Positions 1 to 7,426 are shown, numbered from the stretch's first letter. The stretch: DNA of 10,242 nucleotides from an uncultured Dysosmobacter sp. (GCA_934636905.1 CAKUBJ010000043.1:1-10242), one strand, 5' to 3'. Numbers and translations: made by a program. The notes: generated by a model not told the origin, from the sequence alone.

Positions 1-139
1 CCGACGGGAATCCCACCCGTTATCCATCGGGGCGCGTATGATGGTACGCGTAAGCGAGTGGACGTGAAAACGTCAATTTGGGTGGTATCGCAGAAGCACC
101 AGCTTTTGTCCCATGCGTGGGGCAGAGGCTGTTTTTTTA
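1..139 (+). promoter_or_regulatory. T-box riboswitch leader, 3' portion (5' end cut by window)
   Basis: The conserved T-box core (aatttgggtggtatcgcag, 75-93) is clear, and its UGGU bulge would pair with the NCCA end of an uncharged tRNA. Before it are a GCGCGT/ACGCGT helix (32-50), a GAGTGG element (55-60) and the short hairpin GACGT-gaaa-ACGTC (61-74), the usual order of linker and stem III. A CCGTTATC-like segment near 17-24 resembles the sequence that often follows stem I. Most of stem I, with the specifier codon, therefore lies upstream or at the very edge, so the cognate amino acid cannot be read here. The downstream importer family suggests tRNA-Trp (inference). Uncharged tRNA should favour the antiterminator and turn on the transporter operon. 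Confidence 0.9.
101..138 (+). terminator. T-box intrinsic terminator
   Basis: An imperfect hairpin pairs AGC...TTGTCCC (101-112) with GGGGCAGAGGCT (119-130), using some G-U pairs, and is followed by seven T residues (132-138). It lies directly downstream of the T-box core, where the antiterminator and terminator are mutually exclusive. This is the expected default-off switch for the operon starting at 215. Confidence 0.85.
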
Positions 140-214
140 TTCCCTTTCCGGCCCCGGCACAGCCGGAACGGTCATCTGCCGCCCAACATTCTATATTTTC
201 TGGAGGAACCCAAA

Positions 215-1264
215 ATGAAAAACAGCATGATGAAGAGAATCCTGACCCTGACCCTTGCCTGTGCCATGACCCTGTCTCTGGCCGCCTGCGGCAGCAAGAC
301 CGAAGCCCCTGCCGACAGCGGCGATTCCCAGCAGGAAACCCAGCAGCCGGAAGAAACCAAAACCTACAAGGCGGCCATCATCAAGCAGCTGGATCACGCC
401 TCTCTGGATGAGATTGCCGCCGCCGTCGCTGCGGAGCTGGACAAAATTGCGGAGGAAAAGGGCGTCACCATCACCTATGACATCACCTCCGGTCAGAACG
501 ACCAGAGCACCCTGAAGCAGCTTTCCGATCAGGCTATTGCCGACGGCGTGGACGTCATCATCCCCATTGCCACCGCCGCCGCCCAGATTGCCGCCCTCTC
601 CGCAGAGGAAACCCAGACTCCGGTGGTCTATGCCGCTGTCTCCGACCCGGAGGCCGCCAAACTCACCGGCAAGGAGGGTGTCACCGGCACCAGTGACGCC
701 CTGAATACCGGGTTCATCATGGACATGATGTTTGCCCAGAATCCCGCCATCTCCAAGGTGGGCCTGCTGTACTCTCTGTCCGAGCCTAACTCCACCAATC
801 CCATTGCCGACGCCAAGGCCTATCTGGACGCCAAGGGCATTGAGTATGTGGAGCAGACCGCCAATACCAATGACGAGGTAGTGGCCGCTGCCTCCGCCCT
901 GATTGCCGCCGGCGTGGACACCGTGTTCACCCCCACCGACAACGTGATTATGGCCGCCGAACTGGCCATTGCCGAGGACTTTGCCAAAAACGGCATCACC
1001 CACTACACCGGCGCCGACTCCTTCGTCCGCAACGGTGCCTACGCCACCTGCGGCGTGAACTACACCAATCTGGGCGCCGAAACCGCGGATCTGGCCTACA
1101 CCGCCATGACCGAGGGCATGGACGGCATGGAGGACTACTACCTGATGGACGGCGGCATCATCACCGTCAACACCGACACCTGCGCCATGATTGGCAGCGC
1201 GGCGGATTACGCCTGCTTTAAGGACATGGGCGAGGTGGTGGAGGTCACCACCACCAAGGACTGA
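215..1264 (+). CDS. trpX: ABC transporter substrate-binding lipoprotein, TrpX-like
   Basis: The 349-residue protein is an extracellular solute-binding protein of the ABC_sub_bind family (COG2984), the group that includes the tryptophan-binding TrpX. The N-terminus has a basic region, a hydrophobic stretch and a lipobox LAAC, so Cys25 should be lipidated and the mature protein anchored on the outer face of the membrane. A low-complexity Gln/Glu/Pro linker (about residues 28-50) precedes the two-lobed binding domain, as is usual for such lipoproteins. The start at 215 is chosen because TGGAGGAA (201-208) sits just upstream; an in-frame start at 113 would lie inside the T-box terminator. It is the first gene of a three-gene importer operon with a permease and an ATPase, under T-box control. 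Family assignment is firm; tryptophan as ligand rests on the family and the T-box, not on visible binding residues. Confidence 0.88.
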   Translation: MKNSMMKRILTLTLACAMTLSLAACGSKTEAPADSGDSQQETQQPEETKTYKAAIIKQLDHASLDEIAAAVAAELDKIAEEKGVTITYDITSGQNDQSTLKQLSDQAIADGVDVIIPIATAAAQIAALSAEETQTPVVYAAVSDPEAAKLTGKEGVTGTSDALNTGFIMDMMFAQNPAISKVGLLYSLSEPNSTNPIADAKAYLDAKGIEYVEQTANTNDEVVAAASALIAAGVDTVFTPTDNVIMAAELAIAEDFAKNGITHYTGADSFVRNGAYATCGVNYTNLGAETADLAYTAMTEGMDGMEDYYLMDGGIITVNTDTCAMIGSAADYACFKDMGEVVEVTTTKD

Positions 1265-1292
1265 TTTCTCAGAGTGAATCATCGCATCTGCT

Positions 1293-1313
1293 CCCCCGGC
1301 TCCGCGCCGGGGG
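1293..1313 (+). other. Intercistronic stem-loop between binding protein and permease genes
   Basis: A perfect 8-bp GC-only stem (CCCCCGGC/GCCGGGGG) with a 5-nt loop lies between the binding-protein stop and the permease ribosome binding site. It has no T-run, so it is not a complete intrinsic terminator. In importer operons such hairpins often protect the upstream mRNA from 3' decay so that the binding protein is made in excess; that role here is inference. Confidence 0.55.
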
Positions 1314-1340
1314 CTGCGGTATGAAAGGAGCGTTTTTCCC

Positions 1341-2255
1341 TTGCTGCTGATTACCCAAACCGCCCTGGAACTGGGCTTCCTGTATGCGCTGGTGGCCATG
1401 GCGCTGTTTCTGAGTTTCCGCATTCTGAATATCGCCGATATGACCACCGACGGCTGCTTTGTACTGGGGGCGGCGGTGTCCGTCACCCTGTCTGCTGCCG
1501 GGCATCCGATTCTGGCCATCCCCGCCGCCATGCTGGTCGGCAGCTGCGCCGGATTCGTCACGGCCTTTTTGCAGACCCGGCTGGGGATTCCCTCCATTCT
1601 TGCCGGCATCGTCACCAACACGGGGCTGTACACCGTGAACCTCATGGCCATGGGCTGGAAAGCCAACCAGAGCCTTCTGGGGAGCGATACGGTATTCACC
1701 CTGCTGCGGGACACCGGCATCGGCGGGGCGTGGTATGAACTGCTGCTGGCGGCTGCCGTCACCCTTCTGGCGGGAGCACTGCTGCTGGCATTTCTGAAAA
1801 CCCGGCTGGGGCTTTCCATCCGGGCCACCGGTGACAACCCGGATATGGTGCGGGCCTCCTCCCTGAATCCGGCGTTTACCATTACGGTGGGGCTGTGCGT
1901 GTCCAACGCCCTGACGGCCCTTTCCGGCGCCATGGTGGGGCAGTATCAGAAAACCGTGGACATCAATTCCGGCACCGGCATCGTAGTTATCGGCCTTGCC
2001 TGCCTGATTATCGGCGAGACGGTGCTGGGGCGCCGGACGGTTGCCCGCGGCATTCTGGCCGTTCTGATTGGCTCCGTGATTTACCGCTTTATCTACGCGG
2101 TGGTGTTCTACACCAAAATCGTGCCGGTGGAGTGCCTGAAGCTGCTGACGGCCGTGATTGTGGCGCTGGCCATTGCCGCCCCTTCCATCCGGAAATGGGC
2201 AGCGTTCCAGAAGCGGAAAATGACCGCCGGAAAGGGGGAAACGGAAAATGCTTGA
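1341..2255 (+). CDS. trpY: ABC transporter permease, TrpY-like
   Basis: This 304-residue, very hydrophobic protein with about eight to nine membrane segments is a permease of the BPD_transp_2 class (COG4120), which pairs with COG2984 binding proteins. A conserved-looking N-terminal stretch (FRILNIADMTTDG, around residues 28-40) resembles that of branched-chain-type permeases. The start is a TTG at 1341, supported by AAAGGAG (1324-1330) with a 10-nt spacer; no ATG in frame fits better. The gene lies 76 bp after the binding-protein gene, across a stem-loop, and its last 8 bp overlap the ATPase gene, implying translational coupling. It should form the membrane channel, probably as a homodimer. 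The tryptophan assignment is by family and operon context. Confidence 0.87.
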   Translation: MLLITQTALELGFLYALVAMALFLSFRILNIADMTTDGCFVLGAAVSVTLSAAGHPILAIPAAMLVGSCAGFVTAFLQTRLGIPSILAGIVTNTGLYTVNLMAMGWKANQSLLGSDTVFTLLRDTGIGGAWYELLLAAAVTLLAGALLLAFLKTRLGLSIRATGDNPDMVRASSLNPAFTITVGLCVSNALTALSGAMVGQYQKTVDINSGTGIVVIGLACLIIGETVLGRRTVARGILAVLIGSVIYRFIYAVVFYTKIVPVECLKLLTAVIVALAIAAPSIRKWAAFQKRKMTAGKGETENA

Positions 2256-3033
2256 CATCCGACATATTTCCAAGACCTTCAATCCGGGGACGGTCAACGA
2301 AAAACGCGCCCTGACCGACCTCTCCCTCCATCTGGATAAAGGGGAGTTTGTCACCGTCATCGGCTCCAACGGCGCCGGCAAGTCCACCCTGTTCAACGCC
2401 ATTGCCGGCAGCTTTTATGTGGATGCCGGCAGCATTGAGGTGGAAGGCCGGGACATCACCTTCCTGCCGGAGTACCGGCGGGCCAAGCATATCGGCCGCC
2501 TGTTTCAGGACCCCCTGAAGGGGACGGCACCCCACATGACCATCGAGGAAAATCTGGCGCTGGCAGCGGGAAACGGCGGCTGGTTTTCCCCGCTGAGCCG
2601 GAAGGACAGGGACGGCTTCCGGGAACGTCTGGCGCTTCTGGACATGGGGCTGGAGGATCGGATGCGCCAGCCGGTGGGACTGCTCTCCGGCGGCCAGCGG
2701 CAGGCGCTGACGCTGCTGATGGCAACCATGAATCCGCCGTGGCTCCTGCTGCTGGACGAGCACACCGCCGCTCTGGATCCCGGCACCGCGGAAAAGGTGC
2801 TGGCACTGACGAAGCGGATTGTGGCAGAGGGAAACATCACCTGCCTCATGGTGACCCACAACATGAATCAGGCGTTGGAGCTGGGCACCCGGACGCTGAT
2901 GATGGCCGACGGCCATATCGTGCTGGACGTCTCCGGCTCCCGGCGGGCAGGCATGACCGTGAAGATGCTTATTGAGCAGTTCAGAGCCGGCACCGGAAAG
3001 GCGCTGGACAATGACCGGATGCTGCTTTCCTGA
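2248..3033 (+). CDS. trpZ: ABC transporter ATP-binding protein, TrpZ-like
   Basis: The 261-residue cytoplasmic ATPase of the importer (COG1101 type) has all ABC motifs: Walker A GSNGAGKST (39-47), Q-loop Gln87 in FQDP, signature LSGGQ (146-150), Walker B LLLLDE (166-171), D-loop around Asp177 and switch His204 in VTHN. Length is normal. The ATG at 2248 overlaps the permease stop by 8 bp and is preceded by AAAGGGGGA (2231-2239). It is the last gene of the operon; a strong terminator begins 37 bp after the stop. It should power uptake of the ligand bound by the upstream lipoprotein. Confidence 0.92.
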   Translation: MLDIRHISKTFNPGTVNEKRALTDLSLHLDKGEFVTVIGSNGAGKSTLFNAIAGSFYVDAGSIEVEGRDITFLPEYRRAKHIGRLFQDPLKGTAPHMTIEENLALAAGNGGWFSPLSRKDRDGFRERLALLDMGLEDRMRQPVGLLSGGQRQALTLLMATMNPPWLLLLDEHTAALDPGTAEKVLALTKRIVAEGNITCLMVTHNMNQALELGTRTLMMADGHIVLDVSGSRRAGMTVKMLIEQFRAGTGKALDNDRMLLS

Positions 3034-3069
3034 CCGGCAGCGCCTTCCAATTGCAAGCTGCATAACAGA

Positions 3070-3108
3070 CGGAGCACCTCCCTTCCGGGAGGTGCTCCGT
3101 TGTTTTTT
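3070..3108 (+). terminator. Rho-independent terminator of the importer operon
   Basis: A perfect 13-bp stem CGGAGCACCTCCC/GGGAGGTGCTCCG (3070-3082 with 3087-3099) has a TTCC loop and a T-rich tail TTGTTTTTT. The T-run is only on the + strand side, so it terminates the importer operon. It also lies 3' of the convergent aminotransferase gene, but there is no matching U-tract for that direction. Confidence 0.93.
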
Positions 3109-3154
3109 CGGATGAATGCGGAAATTCTGCAAGCGTCGGTTCTGTCAGGCGTCC

Positions 3155-4216
3155 TCAGACCGGGCAGGTCCAGCCGTGGGGATCCGGCCGGGTGCCCCAC
3201 TGAATGCCGGTGAGGGTGTCGTAAAGCTTCTGCGCCAGCGGGCCGGTTTTGAAATCGTTGATGACGTATTCCTTCCCCTGATAGGTCAGTTCCCCGATGG
3301 GGCAGACAACGGCGGCGGTGCCTACGCACAGCGCCTCTTCCAGCTTGCCGGCGGCAGCGGCCTCAAACAGTTCCTCCACGGAGATGAGCCGTTCCTCCGC
3401 AGGGGTTCCCCAGTCCCGGAACAGCTGGAGGCAGGAGCGGCGGGTGACACCGGGAAGAATGGAGCCGGTAAGCATGGGGGTGACGATTTTCCCGTCAATT
3501 TTGAAGACCACGTTCATGCCGCCTCCCTCTTCCACATATTTGTGCTCCACGCCGTCCAGCCAGAGAACCTGAGAGTAGCCGTTGGCAAAGGCCCTCTCTC
3601 CGGCGCGGTTGGAGGCGCCGTAGTTGCCGCCGCACTTGGCCTCGCCGGTGCCGCCCCGGACAGCCCGGACATCCTCGGTTTCCACGATGATTTTCACCGG
3701 TTCCATGCCGCCGTCAAAGTAGCTGCCCACCGGGGAGAGCATCACCACGAACATGGCCTCATGGACGCCGTGAAGCCCCAGCTTGGGGTCGGTGCCGAAC
3801 AGGAAGGGGCGGATATAGAGGGAGGTGCCCGGCTCGGAGGGGACGAAGCGCTCGTCCACCTTCACCAGCGCCTTTACGGCCTCCAGTGCGTCCTCCGGCG
3901 GAACCACCGGAAGCCCCAGACGGATGGCGGAGTTTTTCATGCGCTCCATGTTGTCCCAGGGGCGGAACAGCTGCACCTGCCCGTCGGGGCGGCGGTAGGC
4001 TTTCAGCCCCTCAAAAACCTCGGCGCCGTAGTGGAACACGCAGGCGGCGGGAGACAGGGAGATGTTCTGGAAGGGGACGATGCGGGGGTCATGCCAGCCC
4101 TGTTCATCATTGTAGTCCATGACGAACATATGGTCGGTGTAGTAAATGCCGAAGCCCAGCTTGTCAGAGGGAACCGGTTCGCCGGGATGGGTGGTTTTCG
4201 TAATGCTGATATTCAT
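3155..4216 (-). CDS. ilvE: Branched-chain amino acid aminotransferase
   Basis: The 353-residue protein is a fold-type IV PLP aminotransferase of the longer BCAT subgroup. It should interconvert Leu, Ile and Val with their 2-oxo acids, using 2-oxoglutarate/glutamate. Visible hallmarks are an N-terminal YGAEVFEGLKAYR block (63-75), RPFLFGT (136-142), the predicted Schiff-base Lys194 in GEAKCGGNYGAS (191-202), the EEGGGMNVVF block (229-238) and the GTAAVVCPIG phosphate-binding block (299-308). The ATG at 4216 has an excellent AGGAGGAGT ribosome site (4229-4221). It is the last gene of a - strand cluster, 31 bp after the hydroxy-acid dehydrogenase gene, so the two are probably co-transcribed. Here it probably serves leucine-type catabolism or redox exchange as much as biosynthesis, since no other ilv or leu genes are adjacent (inference). 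Confidence 0.94.
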   Translation of the reverse strand: MNISITKTTHPGEPVPSDKLGFGIYYTDHMFVMDYNDEQGWHDPRIVPFQNISLSPAACVFHYGAEVFEGLKAYRRPDGQVQLFRPWDNMERMKNSAIRLGLPVVPPEDALEAVKALVKVDERFVPSEPGTSLYIRPFLFGTDPKLGLHGVHEAMFVVMLSPVGSYFDGGMEPVKIIVETEDVRAVRGGTGEAKCGGNYGASNRAGERAFANGYSQVLWLDGVEHKYVEEGGGMNVVFKIDGKIVTPMLTGSILPGVTRRSCLQLFRDWGTPAEERLISVEELFEAAAAGKLEEALCVGTAAVVCPIGELTYQGKEYVINDFKTGPLAQKLYDTLTGIQWGTRPDPHGWTCPV

Positions 4217-4247
4217 AAAGACTCCTCCTGTATTGACCGATGAAAGG

Positions 4248-5198
4248 TCAGATTTCTTTCAGATGTTCCATGTTCTTCCGGATGCCGTTGCAGCATTCGT
4301 GGAAGGTGGCCTTTTCCTCCGGGGTGAGGGGCAGTTCCACCACTTCTTCCACGCCGCCGGCGCCGATGACGCAGGGAACGCCGGCAAACAGACCCTCTTC
4401 GCCGTATTCTCCCCGCAGTTCGGCACTGGCGGGCAGGATGGCCTTTTCGTCGTGGAGCACCACGCTGGCCATTTTCGCCGCCGTGGCGGAGATGCCGTAC
4501 TCCGTGCAGAATTTTCCGGCAAAGGTGACCCAGCCGCCGCCGATGGACTCCTTCTGGAGGGCAGGGCGGTCAAAGCGGAAGCGTTCGTCCCGCTCCGCCC
4601 ACACATCCAGCGGCACCCCCCGGAAGCTGACGCAGGACCAGGGGGCAAACTGCTGGTTGCCGTGCTCCCCCATCATGTAGGCGGTGATGGACTTGTGGTC
4701 TACCCCGGTCTGCCGGGCCAGCGCGCTGAGGAGGCGGGAAGTGTCCAGCCCGGTGCCGGTGCCGAACACCCGCCCCCGGGGCAGTTCCAGATGCAGTGCC
4801 AGTTCCCGGGTGACAATGTCGCAGGGGTTGGTGATGTTGATAACCACACCGTCAAACCCGCTGGCTTTCACCCTGTCGGCAAAGCCCCGGACGGCGGGAA
4901 TGGTGAAGTCCATCTCCGTCAGGCGGTCATGGGTGCCCCGCAGCAGGTCGATTTTTCCCACACTGTTGATGAGGATGTCGCAGCCGCCCAGGTCCTCAAA
5001 GCTGCCGGCGCGAACCGTAACCCGATGCGTGAGATAGGCTGCGGCGTCCCGGAGATCCTGCACCTCGCTGGCCAGCTTCTGCTGGTTCTGATCCACCAGA
5101 ACCAGTTCATCCGCAATGCCCTGCATGGCCAGTGCGTAGGCGGTGTGGGCACCTACATGCCCCAGACCCATGATGCCGATGACTCTTGTTTTTGCCAT
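4248..5198 (-). CDS. L-2-hydroxyisocaproate / L-lactate-type dehydrogenase
   Basis: The 316-residue NAD-dependent enzyme belongs to the LDH/MDH family and should reduce 2-oxo acids to L-2-hydroxy acids. It has the Rossmann motif GLGHVG (11-16), acidic Asp36 favouring NAD, Asn124 in NPCD, Asp152/Arg155 in LDTSR and the catalytic His179 in GEHG. The segments GFDGVVINITNP and GEHGNQQFAPWS, and the active-site loop around KIDLLRGTHDR (82-92), look closer to L-2-hydroxyisocaproate dehydrogenase than to classical LDH (recognised from memory, not aligned). The neighbouring branched-chain aminotransferase supports branched 2-oxo acids as substrates. The start at 5198 has an AAAGGAAG ribosome site about 10 nt upstream. 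It sits 52 bp after the permease gene and 31 bp before the aminotransferase gene. True substrate could still be pyruvate or another 2-oxo acid. Confidence 0.82.
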   Translation of the reverse strand: MAKTRVIGIMGLGHVGAHTAYALAMQGIADELVLVDQNQQKLASEVQDLRDAAAYLTHRVTVRAGSFEDLGGCDILINSVGKIDLLRGTHDRLTEMDFTIPAVRGFADRVKASGFDGVVINITNPCDIVTRELALHLELPRGRVFGTGTGLDTSRLLSALARQTGVDHKSITAYMMGEHGNQQFAPWSCVSFRGVPLDVWAERDERFRFDRPALQKESIGGGWVTFAGKFCTEYGISATAAKMASVVLHDEKAILPASAELRGEYGEEGLFAGVPCVIGAGGVEEVVELPLTPEEKATFHECCNGIRKNMEHLKEI

Positions 5199-5250
5199 TT
5201 GAATACGCTTCCTTTCTGTCTGAAACCAAAGATAAAATCAATATTCCGAA

Positions 5251-6789
5251 TTACATACCGAAGTTGGGGAACAGTACGCAGGTATACAGCATGGCCAGCA
5301 CCATGTAGAGCGCCAGAATGATGGCAAAGGCCACCAGCGTCCGCTTCATGACGGCGCTTTCGTTGCCCATTTCATCCACAGTGGCACAGGCGGCCACGGT
5401 GTTGTTGGGGCAGATAAGGTTGCCCAGCGAGGCGCCGGCGTTCTGCCCGGCAAAGATGGTGATGGGGTTCATGCCAAGGGAGGCCGCCGCGTCCATGTGC
5501 ATCTGGGCAAACATGATGTTGGAGCCAAGCCCCGTGCCGGTGATAAACGCGCCGCTGGAGCCGATGAGCACCGCCGCCGCAGGATAGAACCGGCCTACCA
5601 CCGCGGCAATGCCGCCGGCCAGACGGTTCATCATGCCGGTGCTGGGGGACTGCATGATGTAGGCCACAATCAGGAGGCTGCCCATGGTCACCAGCACCGG
5701 AATCACATGGCCTACGGTGCGTCTGGCCACATCCGTGTAGGTTTTGAAGGAAACCCCCAGCGTCAGCGCCCCCAGAATGCCGCAGAGGATGATGACCAGA
5801 TCCACCCAGACGATGTAGCCGAAGGTGCACATGACGGCGAAGCCGTTGGGAACCACGGCGGGGAAGCCGTACCGGATCACCGGCAGGAGCGCCAGCATGT
5901 AAATGTAGGGGGACAGCGCTCTGGCGGCGCTGTATTTCCGCCGGGTGACGGTGCTGCGGTTGCGGAATTCCTCCGGGGTCTTCACCCTCACCGTCTTTAC
6001 ATAGGCCACGGACAGCAGGATGGAAATCAGGCCGGTGCCCATGGAGGTGACCTCGGCACCTACGAAGTTGGAGAGGAAGAACATGACGCCGCAGGTAGTG
6101 ACGCCGGCAAAGGTAAGATAGGGGACGATGCCCTTGAAGCCCTTTTTCCCGTAGGCCATGGCCACCATGATGAAGGGAATGATGAGGACGCCGAACATAT
6201 GGAACCGGCCCACCATGGCGGAGTTCAGCGCCACGGTGGAAACCCCGGCATCCACCAGCGCCGCGCCGCCGTTGATGGTGGTCAGTCCCGCGCCGCCCCA
6301 GGAGGCGGGGGTGGCATCTCCCAGCAGGGCAATGGCGATGGAGGTGACGGGGTCAAAGCCCAGCGCCACCAGAAAAGGCGCGGCAATGGCGGCAGGGGCG
6401 CCGGCGCCGGCGGCACCCTCCAGAAAAATGGGAAGCATCATGCCGATGATGACCACCTGCACCCGGCGATCCTCGCTGATGCCGGAAATGGTGGCTTTTA
6501 CGTCCTCAATGGCGCCGGTTTCCCGCAGCAGGTTCAGAATGGTAAAGGCACCGAAGACCATCAGCACGATTTTGAGGCCTTCCTTGATGCCCTTCCAGAC
6601 CAGAGGATCCAGAACCTTGACCATGTCGGTGAAGGAGATGCGATCCACGTTGAAAAACGTGAAGGCCAGCACAATGGTCCAGAGAAACGCAACGGGAGAT
6701 ACCTTCTTGGCGGACTGTTTGAAGCCCAGAATGCCCACCAACACCACGAGGATGGGGCTGAGGGCCATGACAAAACTTACAAATTCCAT
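5251..6789 (-). CDS. lctP: LctP-family L-lactate / 2-hydroxy acid permease
   Basis: The 512-residue polytopic membrane protein is of the lactate permease family (PF02652, TC 2.A.14). Signatures are the Gly/Ala-rich FLEGAAGAGAPAAIAAP (122-138), GSSGAFITGTGLGSNIMF (410-427) and GQNAGASLGN (448-457). Length is slightly short of typical LctP (about 530-560). Family members move lactate or glycolate with protons. Co-orientation with a 2-hydroxy-acid dehydrogenase and a branched-chain aminotransferase suggests that the cargo may be the L-2-hydroxy acid made or used by that enzyme. The ATG at 6789 has a modest AGGAAAG ribosome site about 13 nt upstream, with GAGAG nearer. No convincing promoter is seen between this start and the hairpin at 6875-6905, so expression may depend on read-through from 7171-7199. 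Confidence 0.9.
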   Translation of the reverse strand: MEFVSFVMALSPILVVLVGILGFKQSAKKVSPVAFLWTIVLAFTFFNVDRISFTDMVKVLDPLVWKGIKEGLKIVLMVFGAFTILNLLRETGAIEDVKATISGISEDRRVQVVIIGMMLPIFLEGAAGAGAPAAIAAPFLVALGFDPVTSIAIALLGDATPASWGGAGLTTINGGAALVDAGVSTVALNSAMVGRFHMFGVLIIPFIMVAMAYGKKGFKGIVPYLTFAGVTTCGVMFFLSNFVGAEVTSMGTGLISILLSVAYVKTVRVKTPEEFRNRSTVTRRKYSAARALSPYIYMLALLPVIRYGFPAVVPNGFAVMCTFGYIVWVDLVIILCGILGALTLGVSFKTYTDVARRTVGHVIPVLVTMGSLLIVAYIMQSPSTGMMNRLAGGIAAVVGRFYPAAAVLIGSSGAFITGTGLGSNIMFAQMHMDAAASLGMNPITIFAGQNAGASLGNLICPNNTVAACATVDEMGNESAVMKRTLVAFAIILALYMVLAMLYTCVLFPNFGM

Positions 6790-6860
6790 GGGAGTTCTCT
6801 CGCTTTCCTGAAAAGATGGGATATTTCTTTGCCGCCGCTGCCGGCCGGACAGCCACGGTC

Positions 6861-6905
6861 AAAAGCAAACAGAAAAGCGGCCCCGCCGAACCGACGGAGC
6901 CGCTT
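6861..6905 (-). terminator. Rho-independent terminator (or attenuator) after the small ORF
   Basis: Read on the - strand, AAGCGGC (6905-6899) pairs with GCCGCTT (6881-6875), with an inner 3-bp extension, and is followed by the U-rich tail TTTTCTGTTTGCTTTT. It starts 19 bp after the small membrane-protein stop and lies about 70-90 bp before the permease start. It either ends a monocistronic small transcript or acts as an attenuator for the downstream permease-dehydrogenase-aminotransferase cluster. Confidence 0.8.
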
Positions 6906-6924
6906 GGTGTTTCGGATTCAATCC

Positions 6925-7137
6925 TCAGCGGATCGAAGGGGAAACCAGACGCTGTACCGGGATTCGACAAAGGGAAGTCTTGTTTACCAGCAGAATCAGG
7001 GAGCAAATAATAATGGACGCCAGCAGCAGGCCGGCGTCCAGAATCAGGGCAATATTGGTCATTTCAGGGCAGGAGAAAGCGGCGCAGAGAGACTGCGCAG
7101 AAGCATATGCAGAAGAGAAAACCGTCATGTGAGCCAT
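6925..7137 (-). CDS. Small Leu/Ile-rich single-helix membrane protein or leader peptide
   Basis: I do not recognise this 70-residue protein. It is real by context: a near-ideal promoter (7171-7199), a GGAGGAAAG ribosome site with about 7 nt to the ATG, and a terminator just after the stop. The N-terminal half is small-residue rich with three cysteines overall (18, 23, 45 plus Cys57 further on). Residues 29-51 form one hydrophobic helix in which Ile, Leu and Val dominate, and the tail is short and basic (Lys53, Arg58, Arg63, Arg70), which predicts a positive C-terminal end. A second possible start is Met4; Met26, just before the helix, lacks a good ribosome site. It could be a one-helix membrane protein, a type I toxin-like peptide, or a long leader peptide that senses branched-chain aminoacyl-tRNA supply for the downstream cluster. 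Function is unknown. Confidence 0.68.
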   Translation of the reverse strand: MAHMTVFSSAYASAQSLCAAFSCPEMTNIALILDAGLLLASIIICSLILLVNKTSLCRIPVQRLVSPSIR

Positions 7138-7170
7138 TGCTTTCCTCCGCCCTTTCCTTAGGATGGGGGC

Positions 7171-7199
7171 AGTTTAGCACGGTAAAAACGCCGCGTCAA
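7171..7199 (-). promoter_or_regulatory. Sigma-A-type promoter for the - strand cluster
   Basis: On the - strand, TTGACG (7199-7194) and TAAACT (7176-7171) are separated by exactly 17 nt. Transcription should start near 7164, giving a leader of about 27 nt before the small membrane-protein gene. It is the only convincing promoter for the whole - strand gene set up to 3155. Confidence 0.75.
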
Positions 7200-7426
7200 G
7201 AGGCAGACTGCCGAAAACCCACAAGATTGGTAGTGTGACCAAGCGTACATGGTTTTGAAAAATAAAATTTCGTAAAAATGGAGAGAAAAAACCGGGATAG
7301 ATCCACCTTTCCGAATTTGAAAAACGCGGCGCCGGGTGCGGCCTGTCCGGTGCGATTCCGGCGGCCATTCCGCCGGAACATACTTTCCCCTGCGGCTTCA
7401 TAGGCTGAGAAAAAGGGGGAATGCGT
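7200..7426. other. Intergenic region between divergent units, with hairpin
   Basis: No convincing gene is seen. The part 7250-7320 is clearly AT-richer than its surroundings and should hold the promoter for the recombinase unit, but no -35/-10 pair with correct spacing was found, so the promoter may use another sigma factor. A perfect 9-bp stem TTCCGGCGG/CCGCCGGAA with loop CCATT occupies 7356-7378, about 50 bp before the small ORF. It has no T-run, and could be an operator or a leader structure. Confidence 0.5.

Noticed and set aside
191..1933. 580-residue open frame on the - strand opposite the binding-protein and permease genes
   Set aside because: Gly/His/Val-rich composition without motifs; a shadow of two well-supported + strand genes in GC-rich DNA.
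3116..5321. Long + strand open frames opposite the aminotransferase and dehydrogenase genes
   Set aside because: No family motifs, and the - strand genes carry complete catalytic motifs and ribosome sites.
6790..6875. Separate promoter for the LctP gene (TTGACC on the - strand near 6862)
   Set aside because: The sequence 17 nt further on is AGCGGC; the only AT-rich hexamer (AAATAT) lies about 30 nt away.
5497..7161. 554-residue open frame on the + strand opposite the LctP gene
   Set aside because: Gly/His-rich shadow of the permease gene; crosses a promoter, a terminator and a small gene of the opposite strand, and has no recognisable domain.
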